From Bacteroidota bacterium (GTDB taxonomy: Bacteria; Bacteroidota; Bacteroidia; Flavobacteriales_D; Sanyastnellaceae): a stretch of 64,000 nucleotides of DNA. The first letter of the stretch is position 1, and each line of letters starts with the position of its first letter. Of the stretch, positions 42,093 through 51,009 are shown one piece after another. The stretch is taken from contig JAQBVN010000002.1 in assembly GCA_027622975.1 (NCBI GenBank), positions 100,364 through 164,363 of the forward strand, written 5' to 3'. Under the pieces are notes generated by a model. It was not told the origin of the DNA. It ran no database searches and saw nothing but the letters and a program-made list of their open reading frames with translations. Both the position numbers and the translations under genes were made by a program.

Positions 42093-42485
42093 ATGAAATT
42101 TTCCATTGAACACCGCGACCGTGTCGCCGTTGTGACGAGCAAGGTCGAAAAGTTGGATGCACTGCACGCCCCTGATTTGAAGGCGGAGTTGGTGCAGCTT
42201 GCCAAGCAAGGTCATCTCAACATTGTGCTCGATTTGTCTGAATCCCGCTATTGCGATTCAAGCGGTTTAAGTGCCGTGTTGGTGGGAAATCGCCTATGTC
42301 GAGATGAACAAGGCACGTTTGTGCTTTGTGGATTGCAGCCTACCGTTGAAAAACTCGTCCAAATCTCCCAGCTCGATCGTGTGCTGAACATTACACCCAC
42401 AGTGGATGAGGCTGTTGATTTCGTCTACATGGAAGCCACAGAAAGGGAACTCGGCGCGGATCATCAAAATTCATCAAAATCATGA
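42093..42485 (+). CDS. STAS-domain protein (anti-sigma-factor antagonist type)
   Basis: 130 residues, a single STAS domain. It has the strand KFSIEHRDRVAVVTSKVEKLDA, the LNIVLDLSESRYCDSSGLSAV block with the Ser56/Ser57 pair that is phosphorylated in SpoIIAA/RsbV-type proteins, and FVLCGLQPTVEKLVQISQL. These usually bind a kinase/anti-sigma partner. No RsbW-like kinase, phosphatase or sigma factor is next to it, so its partner is elsewhere or its role differs. The stop overlaps the next start by four bases (ATGA). Confidence 0.85.
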   Translation: MKFSIEHRDRVAVVTSKVEKLDALHAPDLKAELVQLAKQGHLNIVLDLSESRYCDSSGLSAVLVGNRLCRDEQGTFVLCGLQPTVEKLVQISQLDRVLNITPTVDEAVDFVYMEATERELGADHQNSSKS

Positions 42486-43777
42486 AAAATATGAGAAAAC
42501 TGGCTCTGGTATTCTGGGCGCTGGGGATGCTTATCTCCATGCAAGGTTTTAGCCAATGCGTGATTGACCACGATTTTGGAGATTTGACATTTGGTGTTTC
42601 TCCCGATCCAGCTGCGGGCGAAACGTTCTTGGACGGGATGCTTGGAGTGGATTACTACGATGTTCTCCATATTTTGATTCCAACCACGGCTGCTGACATC
42701 GACACCACTTTTCCGCCGACACTTCCTGTAGACAGCGTGGTGGTTCTGCCAAACACCGTGGATGGTGATGGTGTGTATTCTGGAGTTGTGTTCACGGACA
42801 CCCTGACCAATGAGGAGTTCTTTGCCGATGAAATTGGCCTTGAATGGATCTACAACAACAACGGAGATTCCGGAAATCCCATGGGCTTTTTGGGAGGGGA
42901 GCAATATTGTGGTTCACTTCAGGGTGTTCCTACGCGGTCAGGAATCTATCGCATTCGAATTGATGTCTTGGGATGGGCCACCATTTTTTCCCCGTTCAAT
43001 GCGCCCTATTCGTTTGAGAATTTCACTTTGAGAATCAATTGCCCCTTGATTGACGACGTGGAGATTGTGAATGCGAACAGTGTGACGGGGGTGGATGGAC
43101 AACTCACTGTCGTTTTGAGTGAAGGAGTTTTGGCCACAGAGATTGCTTGGTTCAACCAGTACGGTGTCCAAATAGGAACCGGAGAAACAGTCACAGTGGA
43201 CAACCCGGGAACGTTTGCAGTTCAGGTCACCACTGAAGATTGTGTGAGTATGTTCAACGGTTGGGTCGTCATCGACGAGGGATTGGACTGTGTATTGACT
43301 GCCACCGTGGAAGTTTCACCTGCTGTGACAGGGATCTCTTTGGGTTCTGCTGTCTTGACTGTCGGTAATGAATCAGGCGCTGTTTCTGCGACTTGGTACA
43401 GTGCAAACAACTTGATTGTTGGAACAGGTCTTCAATTGAATGGCATGGCACCAGGTACCTACAGCGTGGTCGTGTCTGATGATTCTGGATGCACCGTGGA
43501 AATCACAGACATTGTAGTGGATGAAGTTTCCTCAATCCAATCTGTCGAAGCTGGCCAAAATGTGCTGTTTCCCAATCCATGCATGGATTCTTTCAGAATC
43601 AACGTTCAAACGACCGCATTTGTGGAGATCCGTGCCATGAATGGATCGGTGGTTTTCAAGGGCACAGTTCTACCCGGAGAAGCGGTTGACATGACGCACG
43701 TCGCTCCCGGGGTGTATCTCGCTTCCTGGCAGTCAGGAGAATTGTGGGAACAGGCCAAGTTGATGGTTGCGCAATAA
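42482..43777 (+). CDS. T9SS-exported protein with PKD/SprB-like repeats and sorting domain
   Basis: 431 residues with a signal peptide ending in GFSQ. The N-terminal part (about 25-185) is Asp-rich and of unknown fold. Two Ig-like segments follow with strand patterns such as DGQLTVVLSEGVLATEIAWFN and APGTYSVVVSDDSGCTVEITDIVV, as seen in SprB-type repeats. A type A sorting domain closes the protein (VLFPNPCMDSF, IRAMNGSVV, APGVYLASW). Its start overlaps the STAS gene, so an exported cargo is co-translated with a cytoplasmic regulator. Confidence 0.82.
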   Translation: MKNMRKLALVFWALGMLISMQGFSQCVIDHDFGDLTFGVSPDPAAGETFLDGMLGVDYYDVLHILIPTTAADIDTTFPPTLPVDSVVVLPNTVDGDGVYSGVVFTDTLTNEEFFADEIGLEWIYNNNGDSGNPMGFLGGEQYCGSLQGVPTRSGIYRIRIDVLGWATIFSPFNAPYSFENFTLRINCPLIDDVEIVNANSVTGVDGQLTVVLSEGVLATEIAWFNQYGVQIGTGETVTVDNPGTFAVQVTTEDCVSMFNGWVVIDEGLDCVLTATVEVSPAVTGISLGSAVLTVGNESGAVSATWYSANNLIVGTGLQLNGMAPGTYSVVVSDDSGCTVEITDIVVDEVSSIQSVEAGQNVLFPNPCMDSFRINVQTTAFVEIRAMNGSVVFKGTVLPGEAVDMTHVAPGVYLASWQSGELWEQAKLMVAQ

Positions 43778-43802
43778 CTGCGCTACTCACGCAACGGGAA
43801 CC

Positions 43803-44711
43803 GTGAATTTCGAGGTGGTTTTTTTGGGGACGGGGGCAGCAGTGCCATCCAAAACCAGAGGGACCACCTCGCAGTTTGTGGACATTCATGGTCATACCTA
43901 TTTGATCGACGCAGGAGAAGGCGTTCAGATGGCCATGCGTCGAGAAGGATTGCGGTTTCAAAAGCTCAAAGGCATTTTCATCAGTCACATGCATGGCGAT
44001 CATGTCTTGGGTCTTCCAGGCTTGCTCAGCACCATGTCACTCCTTGGAAGAAGGTCACCCTTGAATGTTTGGGGCCCGCCAGTTCTTGAGTCCTGGTTGG
44101 GTGAGACTTGGCGCATGATTGGTGCGCACCACACCTTCGACATTCTCCACCATGCTTGGAGCCCAAAGGATGTTGTGTGCCTTGAGATGGGGAATCGTCA
44201 CCGTCTTGTGTCTTTTCCCGTCAAACACAGGGTTGATTGCTGTGGGTTGCGCATTGAGGAGCATTCACTTCCATGGACCCTTCAGAAAGGACACCCACTG
44301 TTCGCTAGCCTGACCCACGAAGAGAGGCGCAGGCTCAAAAGCGGAGAGGCCATTTCTCGAGGTGGTTCAGCGCTCCAGCCTGACATGTGTTGCGACCCAC
44401 CCCCCAAGGCGAGGGCTTACGTGTATTCGGCAGACACAAGACCTTCACAACGCGTCAAAGATCAGGCTGAAGGCGCTGAAGTATTGTACCACGATGCCAC
44501 GTTTGAAACCTCCGATGCGGCTCGTGCTGAATCAACCTATCACAGCACAGCCGCCGAAGCGGGAAGGCTGGCCTCCCAAGCCAAAGTCGGCACCCTCGTT
44601 TTGGGCCACATCAGTCAACGCTACAAATCCACAGATGCTTTACTTGCCGAAGCGAGAAGTTATCATGGACATGTCTTGGTGGCAGAGGATGGCATGAAGT
44701 TGAGTTTGTGA
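43803..44711 (+). CDS. rnz: ribonuclease Z
   Basis: 302 residues. Metallo-beta-lactamase-fold tRNA 3' endonuclease. Seen: FLGTGAAVPSKTRGTTS near the N terminus, the zinc motif ISHMHGDHVLGLPGLL (His62, His64, Asp66, His67 from this start), DTRPSQR for the downstream metal loop and EAGRLASQAKVGTLVLGHISQRY with the last zinc His. GTG 43803 is preferred because it gives the family N terminus (NFEVVFLGTG); a TTG at 43767 would start inside the preceding gene. No ATG fits. Confidence 0.92.
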   Translation: MNFEVVFLGTGAAVPSKTRGTTSQFVDIHGHTYLIDAGEGVQMAMRREGLRFQKLKGIFISHMHGDHVLGLPGLLSTMSLLGRRSPLNVWGPPVLESWLGETWRMIGAHHTFDILHHAWSPKDVVCLEMGNRHRLVSFPVKHRVDCCGLRIEEHSLPWTLQKGHPLFASLTHEERRRLKSGEAISRGGSALQPDMCCDPPPKARAYVYSADTRPSQRVKDQAEGAEVLYHDATFETSDAARAESTYHSTAAEAGRLASQAKVGTLVLGHISQRYKSTDALLAEARSYHGHVLVAEDGMKLSL

Positions 44712-44752
44712 GTCCATGGGCTTCGGTCAACCCATCGTTGAAACTTGTGACT

Positions 44753-44760
44753 TAAATTTG
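44753..44760 (+). promoter_or_regulatory. -7 box upstream of the LuxR-type regulator
   Basis: TAAATTTG, 28 bases before ATG 44789. A TTG lies only 12 bases upstream of it, which is too close for a normal -33. Confidence 0.35.
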
Positions 44761-44788
44761 TTGTCTAGAATCATTCTAAAGAAGAATC

Positions 44789-45478
44789 ATGTCGTCTCTT
44801 TCCGTGGCCATCGCAGATTCGAGTGCGCTGTTTCGTCTTGGTGTTAGAAACATTTTGCGCCAAGTTGAAGGAGTCGACATCGCGGGAGAAGCCTCAAAAG
44901 CCAGCGATGTGATTGAGTTGGTTCGCAACTTTGCACCCAGTCTTTTGGTCATTGATTTTCTGGCAGATGGAATGGGGGTGGATGTCGTGAGGCAAGTGAA
45001 GGTGATGCAGCCTTCTCTTCGAATCTTGGCCATCACCAATGCCCAATCCGGTCATACCATCGTCAATGCACTGAGGGCCGGCGTTGATAGCTACATCAAG
45101 AAGGATTGTGATCTCGGTGAGGTGGAGGATGCCCTTCGTCAAAGTTTGAAAGGTGGAACGTTTTTCTGTGGCCAAATCTTGGATGCAATCAGGCGTGAAT
45201 CCATCGATGTGACAGATTTGGAGGGCCTCGAATTGACCTGTGATCCCATTCATTTGAGTGCAAGAGAAACAGAAGTTCTGCTCCACATTGCAGAGGGTCA
45301 TACCAACACCCAAATTGCAGAGAAACTGTTCCTCAGCGCACACACCGTGACAACCCACAGAAAGAACATCATGTCCAAGTTGGGTGTCAACAACACGGCG
45401 GCTATGGTGATGTATGCTGTGAAGACCGGTTTGATCAGCCCCAACAAGTTTCTTTTTCAAGGAGAGTCACTGGCTTGA
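44789..45478 (+). CDS. NarL/LuxR-type response regulator
   Basis: 229 residues. An N-terminal receiver domain (phosphoacceptor Asp56 in LLVIDFLADG, Thr83 in LAITNAQ, Lys near 104 in SYIKKDC) joins a C-terminal LuxR helix-turn-helix (LSARETEVLLHIAEGHTNTQIAEKLFLSAHTVTTHRKNIMSKL). In the usual acidic pair near the N terminus the second Asp is Ser (IADSS, Asp10-Ser11), which may weaken magnesium binding. No sensor kinase gene is adjacent, so it is an orphan in this window. Confidence 0.9.
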   Translation: MSSLSVAIADSSALFRLGVRNILRQVEGVDIAGEASKASDVIELVRNFAPSLLVIDFLADGMGVDVVRQVKVMQPSLRILAITNAQSGHTIVNALRAGVDSYIKKDCDLGEVEDALRQSLKGGTFFCGQILDAIRRESIDVTDLEGLELTCDPIHLSARETEVLLHIAEGHTNTQIAEKLFLSAHTVTTHRKNIMSKLGVNNTAAMVMYAVKTGLISPNKFLFQGESLA

Positions 45479-45505
45479 AACTTGGTGGATGTTGTGATTG
45501 AGGGC

Positions 45506-45536
45506 TTGCATTCGGGCTTGCAATGGCCGACTTTTG
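45506..45536 (+). promoter_or_regulatory. ilvE: possible promoter of ilvE
   Basis: TTG (45506-45508), 20 bases, then GACTTTTG (45529-45536, first base differs from TAnnTTTG). It lies 23 bases before ATG 45560. Confidence 0.35.
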
Positions 45537-45559
45537 TACCACCTAAATGACAGGTCACG

Positions 45560-46633
45560 ATGATGCAGGAATGGACGACATTGGATTTTGACATCAAACC
45601 GACAAGCACGAGCCGGCTTGGTGAGGTAGACTTCTCAAACTTGATTTTTGGAAAGGTTTTTTCCGACCACATGTTTGTCATGGATTTTGTGGATGGAGAA
45701 TGGCAGCGCGGTGAAATCTCTGCTTTTGGCCCGATGACCTTTTCCCCGGCCATAATGAGTTTGCACTACGGGCAAGCAATCTTCGAAGGAATGAAGGCAT
45801 TCAGGCAACCTGATGGAGGTGTCTCGTTGTTTCGTCCTGGTGCGAACATTCAAAGGCTGAATTTCTCTGCACGGCGCATGAGTATGCCTGAAGTGCCTGA
45901 GGCCACCTTTTTGCAAGCGTTGATGGAATTGATGAAACTGGACAGCGCGTGGGTACCTGCCATAGCGGACAGCGCGCTTTACATCCGGCCATTCATGTTT
46001 GCCACCGAATCGCATGTCGGCGTTCGGCCAAGTTTGTCCTATCGTTTTTGCATATTCACTTGCCCCGTGGCGGCATACTATACAAAGCCCGTGCGCGTGA
46101 AGTTGGAGCTCGTTTACACCAGAGCAGCCGCGGGTGGGACAGGTGCGGCCAAGGCTGCTGGGAATTATGCCGGTTCCTTGTATCCGACGGAATTGGCCAA
46201 GGCTCAGGGTTATGACCAGTTGCTTTGGACCGATGCATCGACGCACACGGCAGTGGAAGAGTGTGGTACAATGAATGTGGCTTTTGTCATGGATGGGGTG
46301 ATGGTTGTTCCAAAAACGAGTGAGACCGTCCTTTCGGGGATTACCCGTGACAGTGCAATCCAATTGATGGAACATCATGGGGTCAAAGTTGAACAGCGGA
46401 GAGTGACTGTGGAGGAACTTCAAAGTGCCGCTCAATCTGGTCAGTTGACGGAGGCATTTGGCTTGGGGACAGCGGCGACTGTTTCTCCCATTTGCACGCT
46501 TGGACTTCCATCGGGCGATTGGGACCTGCCTGATCTGGCCAACTGGAAAATTGGTCCACGGGTCAAATCACTGCTCAATGATGTTCGTTACGGAACGGGA
46601 GAAGACCCGCTTGGCTGGAACATTCCTGTGTGA
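45560..46633 (+). CDS. ilvE: branched-chain amino-acid aminotransferase
   Basis: 357 residues, fold type IV PLP enzyme of the longer (mitochondrial-like) form common in Bacteroidota. It catalyses the last step of leucine, isoleucine and valine synthesis or the first of their breakdown. Seen: FGPMTFSPAIMSLHYGQAIFEG, the YIRPFMFATESHVGV segment, the Schiff-base lysine in GTGAAKAAGNYAGSL, VEECGTMNVAFVMDG and SGITRDSAIQL. The next gene begins 17 bases past the ilvE stop. Confidence 0.95.
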   Translation: MMQEWTTLDFDIKPTSTSRLGEVDFSNLIFGKVFSDHMFVMDFVDGEWQRGEISAFGPMTFSPAIMSLHYGQAIFEGMKAFRQPDGGVSLFRPGANIQRLNFSARRMSMPEVPEATFLQALMELMKLDSAWVPAIADSALYIRPFMFATESHVGVRPSLSYRFCIFTCPVAAYYTKPVRVKLELVYTRAAAGGTGAAKAAGNYAGSLYPTELAKAQGYDQLLWTDASTHTAVEECGTMNVAFVMDGVMVVPKTSETVLSGITRDSAIQLMEHHGVKVEQRRVTVEELQSAAQSGQLTEAFGLGTAATVSPICTLGLPSGDWDLPDLANWKIGPRVKSLLNDVRYGTGEDPLGWNIPV

Positions 46634-46650
46634 TTTCCGTAGGGGTTTGT

Positions 46651-48120
46651 ATGCTTCAACGCGCAACATGTTTGATCACCGTCTTCTCATGGTGGTTTTT
46701 CAACCCTGTGCTGGGTCAAATGGACCGTTCACATGTCGTGACATCGCCTTGGACGCTGAGTTCTGATTATCGCGCCTTGGGATTCAACCCCTCGTTTCTC
46801 TCTTTTGAGGGTTGGAATGGAGATACCAGACGCGCGAGGGGTGGGCTGGAAGGTGGCTTTTCCCTGAAGTCAGACGCACTGGATCGAGAGTCTGTATGGA
46901 ATCAGCTGTTGGGTCGAGAGGGTTCAGACACCGTTGTGTGGAATGTGGAGGATTGGACAGACGCTCTGGTGGAAGAGCGTTTGGAATTTTCCGGCTCTCT
47001 GTTGACTGCTGCGATATACCGGCGTCTAGGCTCATGGGGGGTTGCCTACGTGAACAGACGGGGTGTGTCAGGCAGGATGACTTTGGGGGCTTCCGCTGCC
47101 AACATGTTTGCCACAGGTGGATTGGGCTTGTTTGACACGGTGCAGCTTGGCGACAATGGTGACATTGTCAGCGTGGATCAATTCGATCCGATGAGCGGTC
47201 AAGCATGGCAGGGGGTGACGTTGCATACTGGGGCGATTCTCTCTTCGATATTGGATGGAACTTCCGTGGACTTCCAAACCATGAGGTCTCATGAAATCGG
47301 TCTGTCGAGGTCATGGAAGGGGCCTGCTTCGTGGGATGTACACACTGGTTTGGGTGGAAGATTGCTTCTGGGCAATTCCTATTTTTCGTTGTCCGCTTCT
47401 GAAGGAAAACTCGACGCCTTTGGTGCCGGAACCCGAGAAATGAACGGGAAGGACTGGATCAATGTGGGGGGACTCTTGGCGTCTGGTTTGTCGATCAATG
47501 CATTGGATGCGTTTCATCCAGCAGGAAAGGGTTGGGGTCTGGATGCTGGCGTGACGATTGCCAAGGGAAATCGGCTGTGGTTGTGTGCTTCTGTTGTGGA
47601 CGTTGGTTGGATGCAGTGGGAGGGCATGTCCTATGAGGTCAATGATCTTCAGTTGGGATTGGACATCTTTAACGCGTCATCTGACGCTTTGGGGCCTGAC
47701 GATTGGATGGACGGAGCATGGAATGCGTTTTCTGCCGACACGTGGTTCTCGGGGGGTGATTCCATGAAAATTCGAGTGCCCCATCACCCTCTGGTCAATG
47801 TGGGAGTAGCGTGGCGCCCTGCGGACATGCTTGTGGTGACAGGAAATGTTTCGGCGAGGAGTTCCCAAGCCCTGGCGACGACTGGTTGGACGGCCAGCGC
47901 TGCTGTTGGTTTGCGCTTGTCTCGATGGCTGGTGGTGGAAGCAGGATTGCAAAGACAATCCTTGGAAGTTCTTCGCATCCCGGCCTCTGTTCGATTTCAG
48001 ATGAAACGTGGATGGCAGACAGGGTTGCGCTTGTCTGATCTTTCTGGATGGGTGCGGGGCTCTCAACCAGAGGTTGGTGCACAATTCTGTTTTGTTCGAT
48101 ATCAATTTCAAGATGGTTGA
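46651..48120 (+). CDS. predicted outer-membrane beta-barrel protein (DUF5723-like)
   Basis: 489 residues. ATG 46651 gives a signal peptide ending in FNPVLGQ; a GTG at 46630 overlapping the ilvE stop is an alternative. The body alternates short amphipathic strands with Gly/Ser turns (for example VAYVNRRGVSGRMTLGASAANMFATGG, WLCASVVDVGWMQWEG) and ends in an aromatic strand (AQFCFVRYQFQDG), which fits a transmembrane barrel. It recalls DUF5723-type Bacteroidota proteins, but I cannot confirm the family. The function is unknown. Confidence 0.65.
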   Translation: MLQRATCLITVFSWWFFNPVLGQMDRSHVVTSPWTLSSDYRALGFNPSFLSFEGWNGDTRRARGGLEGGFSLKSDALDRESVWNQLLGREGSDTVVWNVEDWTDALVEERLEFSGSLLTAAIYRRLGSWGVAYVNRRGVSGRMTLGASAANMFATGGLGLFDTVQLGDNGDIVSVDQFDPMSGQAWQGVTLHTGAILSSILDGTSVDFQTMRSHEIGLSRSWKGPASWDVHTGLGGRLLLGNSYFSLSASEGKLDAFGAGTREMNGKDWINVGGLLASGLSINALDAFHPAGKGWGLDAGVTIAKGNRLWLCASVVDVGWMQWEGMSYEVNDLQLGLDIFNASSDALGPDDWMDGAWNAFSADTWFSGGDSMKIRVPHHPLVNVGVAWRPADMLVVTGNVSARSSQALATTGWTASAAVGLRLSRWLVVEAGLQRQSLEVLRIPASVRFQMKRGWQTGLRLSDLSGWVRGSQPEVGAQFCFVRYQFQDG

Positions 48121-48151
48121 ACTCCGGTGGACAGAAGGTTGTTAACCAACC

Positions 48152-48790
48152 ATGAAATGGTTTGGATTTCTTCTGATCGCTGCAAGTCTTGGGACCTCTA
48201 TGGCTCAGTCCCAAACGCGTGACCTCAATCCGCCGATGTTGCAAACACAAGACTCATATCCAATGGAAATCATCACTCTGGGCGCTGGCTGTTTTTGGTG
48301 CGTTGAAGCCATTTTTGACCGAATTCCAGGAGTGTCAGGTGTGACCTCGGGCTATTCAGGTGGACATATCAAAAACCCGGCATATCGGGAGGTTTGCACG
48401 GGAAGGACGGGACATGCCGAAGTTGTGCAGATCACCTTTGATCCTGAAGTCGTTTCCCTTGATGTCCTCTTGGATGTCTTCTTTGTCACGCATGACCCTA
48501 CCACGTTGAATCGTCAAGGCGCTGATGTGGGAACGCAGTACCGCAGTGTTGTGTTTGTCCGAAATGAATCCCAACGCGAGATTGCATGTGAAGCAGTCCT
48601 TCGCAACCAGGCCAAATGGTCTGACCCCATCGTCACTGAAATCGCGGATTTCAGTGAGTTCTACGAGGCAGAAGACGTTCACCAGTCCTACTACGAGTTG
48701 CACGGTGAAGCCCCCTATTGCAAGGCTGTGATCGCCCCCAAGGTTGCCAAGTTTCAAAAGACATTCGGAGTCCAGTTTGGCCTCGACTAA
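48152..48790 (+). CDS. msrA: peptide methionine-(S)-sulfoxide reductase, exported
   Basis: 212 residues. It reduces methionine-S-sulfoxide in proteins. The active-site motif is GAGCFWCVEAIF (Cys47), followed by GVTSGYSGGH, HAEVVQITFDP, FFVTHDPTTLNRQGADVGTQYRSV and YFCK-like PYCKAVIAPKV with the resolving cysteine. A signal peptide (about residues 1-18) precedes the domain, so this enzyme probably repairs envelope proteins. There is no MsrB domain and no msrB next to it. It converges with the lipoprotein gene. Confidence 0.92.
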   Translation: MKWFGFLLIAASLGTSMAQSQTRDLNPPMLQTQDSYPMEIITLGAGCFWCVEAIFDRIPGVSGVTSGYSGGHIKNPAYREVCTGRTGHAEVVQITFDPEVVSLDVLLDVFFVTHDPTTLNRQGADVGTQYRSVVFVRNESQREIACEAVLRNQAKWSDPIVTEIADFSEFYEAEDVHQSYYELHGEAPYCKAVIAPKVAKFQKTFGVQFGLD

Positions 48791-48818
48791 TGTCTAGGAG
48801 AAAAGTGGAGATGAAGAC

Positions 48819-49373
48819 TCAGTCAGGGTCGATTTCTTCGAGGCGCTCAAGCTCCTTTTCGCACAAGGTGACCATTTGACTGCGAACCAATTCTGAAATC
48901 TTCGCATCGCTCTTGGCCTTGTCTTTGAGGAATCGAAACATGGCTTTCTTCCTGATTTCGATAGCGACGTAGGCTGTGTAGGTCCCGTTTTCTGCCTGAC
49001 GGATTTCCTCTCCCAATCCCCGAATGTCTCCAATGGTGGTGTTCGTCACCTCACGCGACAAAGTTTGAAATCGCTCAATGGCCTCGGCAGCCTGGTTGCC
49101 AACAAGTTCGCTGGCATAGTTGTCCGTGACGACTTTGAGATTTGTCTGAACTTGCTGAGCGAGTGCCTTTTTGGCTTCGAGGTCTGCCTTGCTTTTGGCA
49201 ATGTTCAGGTTGGCACTTTGTCCCATGCCCACCGCCCGAAAGTGTTTGGCATCTGAGAGATATTTTTTTCCTGAAAATGGGGATTTGACCTGTGTGCCAT
49301 CGATGCCAGAGCAAGCGGCCATTCCACAAAGCAACATGACCCAAGACAATGAACGAATGTTGAAACCAATCAT
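48819..49373 (-). CDS. small lipoprotein, LPP20-like
   Basis: 184 residues. ATG 49373 gives a lipoprotein signal ending in GMAACSG. The mature part (FRAVGMGQSANLNIAKSKADLEAKKALAQQVQ...TYTAYVAIEI) resembles LPP20/DUF4136-like lipoproteins in which a short helix-rich domain is followed by a beta strand and a C-terminal coiled helix. The function is unknown. It is divergent from the DUF6913-like gene; 149 bases lie between the two start codons. Confidence 0.7.
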   Translation of the reverse strand: MIGFNIRSLSWVMLLCGMAACSGIDGTQVKSPFSGKKYLSDAKHFRAVGMGQSANLNIAKSKADLEAKKALAQQVQTNLKVVTDNYASELVGNQAAEAIERFQTLSREVTNTTIGDIRGLGEEIRQAENGTYTAYVAIEIRKKAMFRFLKDKAKSDAKISELVRSQMVTLCEKELERLEEIDPD

Positions 49374-49508
49374 GACGAATGAAGTTGTGTGACGAATTTC
49401 TGTCATCAAGTCATGAATCGTGCCAAACAAGATGAAAAAAGGATGAGCATGTTAGAAACTTTGGCTGAAAATCCCATGAACCATGGGGCCAAGGGGCGTT
49501 TGAGCCGT

Positions 49509-49516
49509 TATTTTTG
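49509..49516 (+). promoter_or_regulatory. -7 box just before the DUF6913-like gene
   Basis: TATTTTTG ends six bases before GTG 49523. It also covers a TTG (49514) that would otherwise be the first in-frame start, so GTG 49523 is the more likely one. Confidence 0.4.
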
Positions 49517-49522
49517 GAGGCT

Positions 49523-50113
49523 GTGAATTGGAAAGAACGCATTTTTCGTTGGCGCCTTAAGCGCATGCAAGCACCGGAGCGTGAGCGGCGGGGTTGTTCT
49601 CTCAACCAGGCCGAGAGTGTCGGCCTGTTGTATCTCGAGCGCGATCATGCCCATTTCCGTGAGATCAAAGACTTGGCCAAGCGACTCAAAGAGGACTACG
49701 GTGTCAAACGTGTTGGGATGATGAGTTTTGTGCAAGAGGATGAAAAGCAGACGCCCAATTGGTTGGTGAAGAAATTGGATTCCGGCTATTTCTGCAAAAG
49801 CGACTTGAATTGGTACGGATGGCCGGTCAAAGAATTTGAGGCTTTCACCCAGACGCCATTTGACATTTTGATCGATTTGGAGCTTGAGCCCATCATGCCA
49901 CTGAAATTTGTCGTTCGATCGAGTTGTGCGGGAATGAAGGTGGGACCCGATCACCCTGAATGGGCCAATGATTTGGATGTTCGATTGGTGCAGGAGCCTG
50001 AGGAGATGGATGACATGGAGGAAGTTGATTTGATCCTTCACGATCGCATGGAGACATGGCGTGCTCACACGACTCGCACCTTGGCATTTTTAAATCAAAC
50101 CCAGCTTCAATGA
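49523..50113 (+). CDS. DUF6913-like conserved protein
   Basis: 196 residues. Seen: SVGLLYLERDHAHFREIKDLAKRL, VKRVGMMSFVQEDE, LNWYGWP and FDILIDLELEPIMPLKFVVRSSCAGMKVGP. I associate this type with Bacteroidota genes next to dapA; no biochemical role is known to me. The N terminus is basic (MNWKERIFRWRLKRMQ). The start is GTG 49523, from the position of the -7 box. The stop overlaps the dapA ATG by four bases, so the two are coupled. Confidence 0.72.
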   Translation: MNWKERIFRWRLKRMQAPERERRGCSLNQAESVGLLYLERDHAHFREIKDLAKRLKEDYGVKRVGMMSFVQEDEKQTPNWLVKKLDSGYFCKSDLNWYGWPVKEFEAFTQTPFDILIDLELEPIMPLKFVVRSSCAGMKVGPDHPEWANDLDVRLVQEPEEMDDMEEVDLILHDRMETWRAHTTRTLAFLNQTQLQ

Positions 50114-51009
50114 AAGCGTTGTTGTCTTCTTTGCAGGGACTTGGTGTTGCGTTGGTGACTCCTTTTCACCAACACGGCAAGGTCGATTATCCCAGTCTTC
50201 AGCGTTTGGTAAATCACGTGGTGCAAGGCAGGGCCAATTTCTTGGTAGTGTTGGGGACCACGGGGGAAACACCCACCTTGAGCGAAGAGGAGCAGCGTGG
50301 AATCGTTGACTTTGTGTTGGAGGTGAACAAGGGACGCATCCCCGTGGTCGTCGGCATTGGAGGCAATGATACTGCCACCTTGTGCAGAAGGGTGGGCGAA
50401 TGGGACATGACTGGGATTTCCGCAGTGTTGTCCGCTTCTCCAAGTTACAACAAGCCCTCTCAGGCAGGGATTGTGAAACACTTTGAGATGGTTGCCGATG
50501 CGTCGCCGAAGCCCTTGATTTTGTACAACGTACCGGGAAGAACTGCAAGCAACATGTCTGCGGAGACAACCCTGACTCTCGCAACACATCACAACATATG
50601 TGGCATCAAAGAAGCCAGCGGTAGCATCGCCCAGATTTCAGACATTCTTGCGCGACGCCCTTTGGATTTCGCTGTGTGGTCGGGAGACGATGCATTGGCC
50701 ATGCCCACAGTGGCCATGGGTGCAGAGGGTGTGATTTCGGTTCTGGGGAATGGACTTCCACAGCGGATGTCTGAGATGGTACAACAGGCTGCTTTTGGTC
50801 TTGTGCATGAATCCAGGTTGACGCATCAGGCGTTGTTGCCTTTGATGGATGTGATTTTCGAAGAGGGAAACCCAACCGGAATCAAGTGCCTTTTGCACCA
50901 TCTTGGAATCGCTGAACCCTACGTGCGTCTCCCCTTGATGGCCGGTACACCCAAGTTGCGTGATGCCGTGTATTCGTGCCTTGCCAATCTGAAGGTGAAG
51001 ACCGCTTAA
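50110..51009 (+). CDS. dapA: 4-hydroxy-tetrahydrodipicolinate synthase
   Basis: 299 residues, normal length. It condenses pyruvate with aspartate semialdehyde in lysine and diaminopimelate synthesis. Class I aldolase signs: GTTGETPTLSEEE, LYNVPGRTASNM (Tyr139) and the Schiff-base Lys167 in CGIKEASGSI. VWSGDDALAMP lines the barrel exit. ATG 50110 is coupled to the DUF6913-like gene. It converges with the transketolase C-subunit gene; a 12-bp perfect palindrome lies between them. Confidence 0.95.
   Translation: MKALLSSLQGLGVALVTPFHQHGKVDYPSLQRLVNHVVQGRANFLVVLGTTGETPTLSEEEQRGIVDFVLEVNKGRIPVVVGIGGNDTATLCRRVGEWDMTGISAVLSASPSYNKPSQAGIVKHFEMVADASPKPLILYNVPGRTASNMSAETTLTLATHHNICGIKEASGSIAQISDILARRPLDFAVWSGDDALAMPTVAMGAEGVISVLGNGLPQRMSEMVQQAAFGLVHESRLTHQALLPLMDVIFEEGNPTGIKCLLHHLGIAEPYVRLPLMAGTPKLRDAVYSCLANLKVKTA

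Noticed and set aside
43767..43802. TTG start 12 codons upstream of the rnz GTG
   Set aside because: It would begin inside the preceding T9SS gene and add residues not found in the family.
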